Shown here one piece after another: positions 1 to 6,872 of a DNA stretch of 14,141 nt; within the stretch, counting starts at the first letter, position 1, and every line of letters starts with the position of its first letter. The notes under the pieces are model-generated. The model saw nothing but the letters and a program-made list of their open reading frames with translations, was not told where the DNA came from and did not search any database. The stretch covers positions 1 to 14,141 of the forward strand of contig JAQIWT010000890.1 of assembly GCA_034696485.1 (NCBI GenBank). Reading direction: 5' to 3'. This DNA comes from Isohypsibius dastychi. Taxonomy: Eukaryota; Tardigrada; Eutardigrada; Parachela; Isohypsibiidae. A program made the position numbers and the translations under genes.

Positions 1-1
1 T

Positions 2-637
2 CTGGTGGTTTGCAGCGGATCTGATGATGACACGGTGGAAGCTTACCTGCTGGCTACCTGTGGAAATTTCCTGCCGAAGTTTCGAAATGCGTTTGGGGAA
101 TTCAGCTTGTTTGAGCTAGTCGGCCGATTATATCATCACACTCGGACGACAGATTTTTGCGAGGCAAAGTGTTTGCTGACCATGATTCAGTCGAATCTCT
201 TCTTCAGTCGTGTCGGGGAGAAAGCTCTTGAATCCAATGCGATCAAGCGGATGTTGGCGGTGATGTTTGTCGAATTTGACAAGATGGCGAGGCTTGATGA
301 CCAGCGGAATAAATTTATGCGGGATGTCCGTCCGTTAATTGTGAAAACAGAGCAGGAGATGCAGGGAGAATTGAATGACTGGAAGAATTTGGACAATACG
401 AAGTCGATTGTTATCTTCGTCGAAACCCAAACCAGCAAATCTATTCCGATCACGATTCGTGCGGTGGACCGGGTGGAAGAACTGAAAATGGCAATTGCCA
501 GCAAAGAAGGAATCCCTGTTGATCAGCAAATGTTAATTTTCACCGGGAAACAAATGGAAGACAACCAACCGCTTTCGCGATACCAGATTACGGATGGGGC
601 AGTTCTGCACATGGTACTGCGAGTAAAGGGCTGCTGA
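2..637 (+). CDS. 3' end of a gene encoding a protein with a C-terminal ubiquitin-like domain (5'-partial)
   Basis: The frame is open from the window edge to TGA at 635-637, so this is the last exon or exons of a larger gene. The apparent first codon, GTG at 5, is not a credible start. The first ~130 residues are mostly helical-looking and I do not recognise them. The last ~75 residues align with ubiquitin without gaps: IVIFVETQ at the start, KEGIPVDQQMLIFTGKQMED in the middle and LHMVLRVKGC at the end. Positions equivalent to ubiquitin I44, H68, V70, K11, K27, K33 and K48 are kept. K6, K29 and K63 are lost, L8 is Gln and R42 is Met. The usual terminal Gly-Gly is Gly-Cys followed at once by the stop, so this is probably a built-in ubiquitin-like domain rather than a conjugated modifier. 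A weak acceptor-like TTTGCAG lies at 9-15, so the true exon start could be there. AATGAA near 686-695 may be the poly(A) signal. Confidence 0.7.
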   Translation: MVVCSGSDDDTVEAYLLATCGNFLPKFRNAFGEFSLFELVGRLYHHTRTTDFCEAKCLLTMIQSNLFFSRVGEKALESNAIKRMLAVMFVEFDKMARLDDQRNKFMRDVRPLIVKTEQEMQGELNDWKNLDNTKSIVIFVETQTSKSIPITIRAVDRVEELKMAIASKEGIPVDQQMLIFTGKQMEDNQPLSRYQITDGAVLHMVLRVKGC

Positions 638-927
638 AGCCGAGTGGATTAAAATTCTTCTCTTTAATTTTCTCGAACTGAATGCAGAATGAAATTTTTC
701 GTTTATGTCGGCCTATTCATAACTTTGTATCTGTTTGTATCCTTTTTTTGGTCAGTGTACGATTAGTATTGTGAATGTGGTCGATCATTTTTCAAGGTCA
801 CTGGAATTCGTACGGGATGAAAATGCTGTTTGCAAACTTGCTTTCATATTCTGCAAAATCGCTCATTCTGTCCGTGTCCGAGCCAATGTAAGAACTGGGA
901 AAGATGCTTTTAAATTTTCAGCGTATC

Positions 928-944
928 GGGGGGGGGGGGGGGGG
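928..944 (+). repeat. G17 homopolymer tract
   Basis: Seventeen consecutive G on the + strand. Tracts this long can form G-quadruplexes. In C. elegans similar tracts are maintained by the FANCJ-like helicase DOG-1. The exact length in an assembly may be unreliable. Confidence 0.9.
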
Positions 945-999
945 TGTAGGGCAAAGTTGTAAACAGTTAATCGTCCCGTCGGGGTTGGGTTACGCGCCA

Positions 1000-1198
1000 T
1001 ACATGTACAGCTATACCTACTGTATACGGTACCCCTACTGTATTGCCGCGACCAGACCGCGCAGAAAAACTGAGCAATCAGTAAAACTATACCCCAGTTG
1101 GTTGAGCTTCGTCTGCTGTGTTAGATCGGTAAAATTTCCCACCCCAATGGTATTTTCGTGCGGTCTGGTGCCGGCAGTACAGATGCAGATACATGTAC
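1000..1198. repeat. Imperfect inverted repeat, candidate MITE or hairpin
   Basis: 1040-1060 and 1160-1180 are inverted copies of 21 nt differing at three positions; the shared core is ACCAGACCGC against GCGGTCTGGT. Farther out, the self-palindromic TACATGTAC occurs at 1000-1008 and again at 1190-1198. Spacing between inner and outer arms differs on the two sides, so the structure is imperfect. No target-site duplication or transposase is evident. It may be a short non-autonomous element or a hairpin. Confidence 0.45.
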
Positions 1199-1412
1199 TG
1201 AAGCCGATCAAAAGGTGGTTTGTCCCGTGTTGTCGATTTTCCAGAAAATTATTATATCCCTACTAAGTGGCTCATAACTTCGAATTTTCTGAAGTTGTTA
1301 GTAAATTTTCGAGGTTTCGAAATTAACGGTTTTATTCACAGTTGACATTTCTTGTGAATTAACATTCTGAGGGACCAAATTTTATTTTCAAGCTCTCCAA
1401 ATTTTAGACCAG

Positions 1413-2197
1413 ATGTTTGTGTTTGTGGATCGTAGAGACGTCAAGGGATTGCGCTTGGGAATGCATGGCGCGCAAAAACAGTTGAAAGGCGAGAGTGACC
1501 TTTACTCTGATCACTAAAGACGACGACTTCCCAACCTCCACCAGAAACCTTCGAGCAAGCGAAAAGGACTACGCTCTCCATTTGCGAAACTGGCTCGCTG
1601 AACTGGAACAACATGAGATTATCAACCGGGAAACGGAAGCAGTGTTGACAATTGCTGACGCTCCTAGAATCATGGGTCCACCCATGGTTCCTCCAGTTGT
1701 ACCTGCTCAGAACATTTTGATGTCATTGAGATAGAGTGCCATCAAATCGACTTCAGAAATCGTTGTCGAAAGCGTCGAACCGCGTAAAATGGAACAAGAA
1801 ACGCCATCAACTTCCGGCATCTCAGATGTCATTGGAAAATCGAATCATGTTGTAGTTCCAGAAATTTTGACTGCAAGTTCAAAACAGAATAATTCACAAC
1901 CGGTTGCACCATCCTTGCGTGCGGAACCGGAGGTGGGTGAACCGTCTGTTGATATCGTGGAGCTGCCTTCTCCTTCCGGTCCGTCAAATCAAAGAACCAA
2001 GAGTTGGGGCCAGTTATCGTTACCAGTTATTGTATGGTTTTGATGCTTTCGAATCTCGCGAAACAAAATACTCGTGTTGACGAGAAAAGTGTAACACCAG
2101 CAATCCAGCACTTTTCAAGTGATTTGTTATGCATTTGTTGTGGATTTTCCATGTTCCGGTGTGGCCGCAGCCCAGGCGATCTGATTTACCTGTACTA
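1413..2197 (+). pseudogene. Broken coding sequence, unrecognised
   Basis: The stretch has protein-like composition but its reading frame is interrupted. An ATTTTAG acceptor at 1401-1407 precedes ATG 1413, which opens a short frame (MFVFVDRRDVKGLRLG...). After an apparent shift near 1490 a second frame runs on (KDYALHLRNWLAELEQHEII, then a Pro-rich stretch). It meets an in-frame TAG at 1732-1734 and continues in the same frame through a Ser/Pro/Glu-rich segment to about 2005. A third frame then reads YQLLYGFDAFESRETKYSC with TGA codons interrupting what resembles a degraded C-x4-C...H zinc finger at ~2090-2145. No domain is certain. Coding character with several lesions suggests a decayed gene. 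Unannotated introns could explain some of the breaks, though no good donor sits next to the TAG. Boundaries are approximate. Confidence 0.45.
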
Positions 2198-2283
2198 TGA
2201 AACCAGGTTTCCACGACTTTCACCCTCACCAGTTGAAATTTTGAATTCGTTCTTCAAAACATTTCTCTTGGCGTTTTCCAAAA

Positions 2284-2898
2284 ATGCTCAACATCGTAAA
2301 CACAATTTTCTTGACCTTTCTGATATCACAAGCTGCCGAAGCAGGATTCATCAGTCGACTTAAACGCTCTGGTAAGTAAGACCGTGGTTTTTTGCGGTGT
2401 TACTGTTTTGTAAAACATTCTGTTATATTACGATTTTATAATAGTACTGTTGATGTTATATTGCTATAAATTGTTTCCGATAATTTCGACCTTCATAAAT
2501 CCTGACCACCAAATTTCGCAACAGATGTGGCACCTGCCAACAATTCAATGCCAGCTGCTCCACAAAATCCATCAGCTTCCCCACAAAACAACCAGCAGAA
2601 CGGTGCGCTACCCGGAATTCCGCTCGTTGGCCAGACACTTGGAAACATTCTAGACGGATGCGGTAAGCCAAATACTGAACGAAATACTTCCTTTTTTTAT
2701 TGTTTTTTGTCTGAAGATCGTGATGCCTGTCTTAATAATTGTGGAAGCCTTGAGCTTATCAAAATATGCGCGCTGAATATTTGCCTGTGTTTGGGTCTCG
2801 GTGGCAATCCGCTTCCGGAAACCGGAAGTCAGCCGGGAAACAGCAACGGTGAAGGAATTTTATCGCCGGTCAATAATGTTCTCGGAGGTCTTGGATAA
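2284..2898 (+). CDS. Small secreted cysteine-rich protein, 3 exons, 135 aa
   Basis: Exons are 2284-2371, 2525-2662 and 2717-2898, joined by introns 2372-2524 (GTAAGTAAG donor) and 2663-2716 (54 nt, GTAAGCC donor); all phases agree. Residues 1-20 form a signal peptide (MLNIVNTIFLTFLISQAAEA). A dibasic Lys-Arg at 27-28 could be a propeptide cleavage site. Residues 31-60 are rich in Pro, Asn, Gln and Ala. Six cysteines cluster at residues 75, 80, 84, 93, 98 and 100, followed by a Gly/Pro/Asn-rich tail ending VLGGLG. The product is probably secreted with up to three disulfides. I do not recognise the family, and no toxin or enzyme function is implied. Intron 2 is a multiple of three without a stop, so retaining it would keep the frame. 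AATAAA follows at 2949-2954. Confidence 0.8.
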
Positions 2899-2948
2899 AA
2901 TCAATGTCCCAAACGAGAAACTAAGCACACTTATTGCTCCATTGTCGT

Positions 2949-2954
2949 AATAAA
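2949..2954 (+). terminator. Poly(A) signal AATAAA
   Basis: A canonical AATAAA lies 51 nt after the stop of the secreted-protein gene, within an AT-rich stretch. Confidence 0.7.
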
Positions 2955-3214
2955 ATAATTCCATCTTATTACTAAAAGAATCATGATGTATTAAAAAATT
3001 ATCAATCCAAAACATGCTCACTAACGACCGCAGAATCATCGCTGTTGAAGAAACTCATCGAAACTGAATTAGCAAAACAGATTCCCGAAGCGCTGAATCG
3101 CTGGAAGAATCACCGGAAAGCGCCAAGCCGCAGAGTGATCAATCAGACGCGGTGGAAGATAACCGCCAAATCTTCTTCATAGTCGAATCAATTTTCGCCT
3201 GCAAGAACAAAACG

Positions 3215-5545
3215 TCAACTTCCGATCAACCAGCCACCATTTCCTTGATTCAAATTCATCAACTGATGTACCTGCTTGTCTTCTTCGGTTCCATACAATT
3301 TCATAACCACCTCGCAAAACAATAAATCCCGACCGGAAACGTTCTTTTCCGCAGTCTTCAGAACTTTTTTGGCCGACTTCAGGATAACAACATTCTTATC
3401 TTTTTCCGCAACATTCTGAATGTAACTACTTGATCCAACAACAACGTTTTTCTTTTTCATATCCGCGCACATTTCAGTAGACTCCGATGATAATGGCACG
3501 AAGTCTTAGGAGTATCTCTAGTGAATTCCTGAACGCTGCCATCAGGCTCCGTCTGTTTCCGTTTTGCCGGAAAAGATATTACCGATTGGGGCTGAGCAAC
3601 CAGAAGTGATTTCGATGGGGGTGTTTCGAGAATCTCTTTCACGCTATCCAGCGAACCGGAAATGCTTGCGGTTGTGGATGTTTCCTTCGGATTTAGTCTC
3701 CATCCGGAAGTGACATCTCCGAAACCCGGTCAATTTTTCAGTTTGAGCAAAACAAGTTCCATAGTAGTTCGGCTGTCTTCCACGGAATCGAGCCCTAATT
3801 TCCCACTTCCCTGAATGCTCTTGGAGAGAAAAACTTCCGATAACAACTTCAGGAAACTTTTGAGTCGCGGATTGCCTGCAAAACAGAAAAAATGAAGAGG
3901 AAGCAAAACTGATCGAGAAAACATAATATCGCTACCAAAGAAACCAGAATTATAACGGAGACCGAAAAATTTGTAATCCTTTCGACAAATTCTCTTTGAC
4001 ATTCGAATAAAAAATCTCTATATCGATTGCAAAAGAAAGCAAGAAACGAAGAAAAAAGATATGAAGCTAAACCGGAAACGTACCGTTCAAGTTAAAAATA
4101 ATGCTCGTGTCGATCACATAAGGATGTAGCATTTCCAGCGCGTGAAGATCACCATTCAAAGACTGTCCACACAAAATCGCATCACCTGGAAGCAGTTTCC
4201 TCAACGCAGCCTGAACGTCATGAAGTCGTGTTTTGACAGGGTCCAAAATGCTCTTCGTAATTCCGGAATATCTCGTCAAATAATTAATCACCGGATTGTA
4301 CGGCTTCACATAGGTATCATAAACGACTTGTAGGTTTTCATTGACGATGGAGATTCGAGTCAGCTCACGACGATTTGTACTCGTCATGCACATCTCACAA
4401 TCCACAGCGAATAAGGGACTTCCGGTGTGAAGAGGAGAATAAACTTCTTTCGTCCGAACGTAGTGGCTAATCTCCGAGCCCAAAATTTGAACTGGATATT
4501 TTTCCAATACCATCCGCTAAATGCTCATTAACAACGACATTTTACACGCTGGAGATGAATTTGAGGGATCCATCAGGGGCCGTGGAATATCCGAATATGA
4601 TTTGTAGGTTTGAATAAGTAATTCGTCGTTCTTCGAGGAATTCTGCAATAAAAGATGTGAAAATCCTCGAAAAGAAATATAAAAAAATTCAAAGCGAGGA
4701 AAACATACCTTGAGCATAGCCAGTCTGCGATTGCTAACTTGATACTCCAATAGGTTCTTTGAAAGGAATTCATCTTCTTCGGGCTGAAAACTTCCCGAAA
4801 TGGTCATGAACTGCGCCAGACTTGGATTTCTGATAGAATATTCCTCGAGATCCTTTTTCGTCATGTTTTTGACGCAGACATGCCACCGTTCAAAATGGCA
4901 CCAAGTTGGTTTTCATCCAGGAGAATTTCCGCCTTCCAAAGCATACATGAACAACTGCCGAATCTCTGACAATTTGAATTCCGGAGTAGATTTTTGATCC
5001 AATGTTTGGAATAAAACAGGACGCGACATCTTCTCCTTCTGCTGAGCTCGAAGTCTGGCCCGTAAATGCTCAAGTTCTTACGCAGGAATAATTCGTTCTG
5101 GTTCAACTTCGATTCCGGAATCTGATGATTGTTCCGTGCGTTTGAGGTCATCTGAACTTTTTGGATGTGATTGTTTTCCTAAATTCGCAAGCCAGTTTGA
5201 GAGAATTCGATTCAGGAAAGACATGGAACAAAATCAGTTTAACGAACCTTTTTGAGTCAGTTGAAGAAACGATTTTGTCCATTTTGTTGCTCAGCCTCTC
5301 CAGCTTTTTGTCCATCGATTCCGGAGATCGCTTAAATTTTTCCATCATTAATAATAGTATCGAAAGCAGATACGGGAGAGGAATGCTGCCAGATGCCGAT
5401 GGAGACCGCGCAAAGAAACATCAACAAATTTCGACATCAACTCCGGAGTCTGCAAACCAGGCGAAACTATTTTGCGAAGCGTTGCTTTTAGGATCGTGAG
5501 CGAAGCGGAATGTTGTAAAAGGTCATATTTTCGTTTTTCTGCCAT
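3215..5545 (-). pseudogene. REXO5/NEF-sp-like DEDDh RNA 3'-5' exonuclease, probable pseudogene
   Basis: Recognisable coding blocks are 5178-4709, 4642-4084 and 3875-3218, with intact introns at 4643-4708 and 3876-4083. A less certain 5' part lies at 5545-5248 with a candidate intron at 5179-5247. Family signatures include KPTWCHFERWHV (N-terminal conserved box), SPLFAVDCEMCMTS (Exo I, Asp and Glu kept), GQSLNGDLHALEMLHPYVID (Exo II, Asp kept) and KLGLDSVEDSRTTMEL (Exo III). REXO5 relatives trim the 3' ends of nuclear and nucleolar RNAs. Lesions are TAA at 5078-5080, TGA at 4913-4915, TAG at 4517-4519 and TGA at 3730-3732. Each lies in the same frame as clear coding sequence on both sides. The Exo III catalytic His is Leu (codon 3790-3792). 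A one-base frame change occurs near 3497-3505, and the 5' part does not join in frame. If transcribed, no full-length active enzyme is expected. The C-terminal ~160 residues are lysine-rich and unrecognised. Confidence 0.8.
5348..5545 (-). CDS. Short ORF of 65 aa at the 5' end of the exonuclease-like locus
   Basis: ATG at 5545 is preceded by GTCAAA, a good nematode start context. It opens a 65-residue frame (MAEKRKYDLLQHSASLTILK... ending FRYYY). Composition is protein-like for about 55 residues and then turns poor. A candidate donor (GTATCT) sits near the point of decline. A coiled-coil-like frame (SMDKKLERLSNKMDKIVSS) follows at 5348-5248, but joining the two needs a one-base shift. It is most likely the degraded first exon of the exonuclease-like pseudogene. 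It could instead be a separate small gene. I recognise no domain. Confidence 0.3.
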   Translation of the reverse strand: MAEKRKYDLLQHSASLTILKATLRKIVSPGLQTPELMSKFVDVSLRGLHRHLAAFLSRICFRYYY

Positions 5546-5887
5546 TTTGACCCAATTCCACCAAACGCAAAAGCTGACCGGAAACTCACAAAACACCGGG
5601 CTCATAAAAACTCGAATAAACACCAGGAGTGAACATCTAAGCTCGTTCATGCCGAGAAAGGTCGGATGCACATGAGAAAGACCAAAATAGAATAAAATAA
5701 AACTCGAAAACCATTCACCTGGAAAACCCAAATTCGGAAAAATCCACAAATGGAACCGGAAAATGCTGAGGAATCACATTACTTAATACCATGGATGCAG
5801 ATCCGTTCCATAAAAAATGATCAAACGCAATACATCGCAACCGGAAGTGGACGGAAACTGTTCCACAGAAAATCACGGGTTTTGCTT
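5546..5887. other. Spacer between the H3 variant and the exonuclease-like locus
   Basis: I see no coding sequence I can support. On the minus strand this is the 3' flank of the H3 variant. It lacks the stem-loop of replication-dependent histone mRNAs, and I see no canonical AATAAA on that strand. Stopless frames on the + strand here are antisense shadows. Confidence 0.4.
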
Positions 5888-6448
5888 TCAGAGTCTTTCT
5901 CCTCGCACTCGACGAGCCAACTGCAATCGAGTTTGTACACAAGAATTCTAAAAACTCTGAGATACGGCGCTTACCCGCATATCTTTGGTCATGATGGTGA
6001 CGCGTTTAGCATGGATGGCGCACAAGTTGGTATCCTCGAACAGCCCAACTATATAAGCTTCCGCTGCTTCCTGAATCATTGCCAATAGTGTTCAAAGAAG
6101 CCAGACCAAAGAAATATATGATTTTACCTGGAGAGCTCCGATTGCTGAAGACTGGAACCGCAGATCTACTTTGAAGTCCTGGGCAATTTCTCTGACCAGT
6201 CGCTGGAATGGCAGCTTCCTCACGAGAAGTTCGGTTGATTCTTGGTAGCGCCGGATTTCCCGAAGTGCGACTGTTCCAGGTCGATATCGATGTTTCTTCT
6301 TCCCTGGTGCAGTATCTTTTGCGGGATTCTTCTGAGGTACCTTCTCCTTCTTCTTCTTCTGAGGTAATCGCTTCTGCTTGCGGGATGTCCTAGGAGGATA
6401 AATGAGTGGTTGTGGAGCCTGGACAGGAAGGAGGTTCTCCACGTTCAT
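5888..6448 (-). CDS. Histone H3 variant, H3.3-like core with divergent N-terminal tail, 149 aa
   Basis: Exons are 6448-6128, 6070-5975 and 5920-5888, with introns 6071-6127 and 5921-5974, both phase 0. The core matches H3 almost residue for residue: [63 protein letters not shown] and [10 protein letters not shown]. The AIG triplet is the H3.3-type chaperone-recognition sequence (replication-coupled H3 has VM in place of IG). There is no CENP-A-type loop-1 insertion. Core changes are K56 to Glu, T80 to Val, P121 to Thr, Q125 to Arg and the terminal Ala to Leu. The first 52 residues are not a standard tail: no ARTKQTARKS, no K27 ARKS, but two Lys-rich blocks ([16 protein letters not shown]) that keep a K36-equivalent lysine. 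ATG 6448 (TTAAAAATG) is preferred. An acceptor TAATTTAG ends at 6460. The frame also stays open upstream to ATG 6598. Introns and no histone stem-loop fit replication-independent expression. Nucleosome incorporation is inferred. Confidence 0.88.
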
Positions 6449-6872
6449 TTTTAACACGGCTAAATTAGAGAATGATACAAGAAAGGGAAGTTCAGGACGT
6501 TTTGACGCGATGAATTCGAATGCAAGGTCTTGCAGATACCGAAATGCCCTCATCCACGCGTCAACTTGAACCAAGGGCGTGGCTCCTCTGACATCCATTC
6601 GGATTGGTCGACCATGGTTCTGTGGTCTCTCTGTTTGTTTATTCGCACGTCTAAATTAATCAACAACAAAAATCAAACTCCAAAACTCAAAACAATTTTT
6701 TCTGTTGGTAAACAACAAAAACGGCACAAAACTACAGCTGGAAATCGAACGATAAAAATGAACTATGCATACATATCACAGTAAAATTAATCACGCAACT
6801 CGCGAACAGTCGCTGGGGTGGGAAATTAATAAAAACTGAAACAAAAATTCTCTGGGTGACCAGCAAGCAGAA
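6449..6872. other. Spacer between the mes-4-like gene and the H3 variant
   Basis: On the minus strand this holds the mes-4-like 3' flank, a poly(A) signal (6638-6643), an acceptor-like TAATTTAG (ends 6460) and a frame that could extend the H3 N-terminus from ATG 6598. A short overlapping frame starting [12 protein letters not shown] near 6617 ends after 21 codons and may be a uORF. The spacing is compatible with SL2-type trans-splicing or with independent promoters. Confidence 0.4.
6638..6643 (-). terminator. Candidate poly(A) signal of the mes-4-like gene
   Basis: AATAAA on the minus strand, 230 nt after the methyltransferase stop and about 190 nt before the H3 ATG. It is the only canonical signal I find in this spacer on that strand. 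Confidence 0.5.

Larger units (their letters stand above)
638..1412. other. Intergenic region: 3' flank, G tract and inverted repeat
   Basis: No ORF here has protein-like composition or convincing splice sites. It holds the 3' flank of the ubiquitin-like-domain gene, a 17-G tract (928-944), an imperfect inverted repeat (1000-1198) and AT-rich DNA with spaced A/T clusters around 1270-1340. Confidence 0.5.

Noticed and set aside
735-1266. ORFs running through the G17 tract and the inverted repeat
   Set aside because: Low-complexity Gly run and poor composition; the sequence is better explained as intergenic repeats.
3040-3180. Protein-like + frame (SLLKKLIETELAKQ...)
   Set aside because: No start or splice partner is clear. 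The minus strand also has a readable frame there that could be the tail of the exonuclease-like locus, so neither can be supported.
3730-5080. Programmed recoding or selenocysteine at the in-frame stops
   Set aside because: The stops are of all three kinds (TAA, TGA, TAG), relatives do not have Cys or Sec there, and a frameshift plus loss of the catalytic His accompany them. Decay is simpler.
5750-6088. 112-codon ORF on the + strand
   Set aside because: It is antisense to H3 variant exons 2 and 3. The minus strand encodes conserved H3 helices, so the + frame is a shadow.
5888-6448. CENP-A (HCP-3-like) identity for the H3 variant
   Set aside because: The core follows H3.3 through loop 1 and helix 2 ([20 protein letters not shown]) with no loop insertion or CENP-A substitutions.
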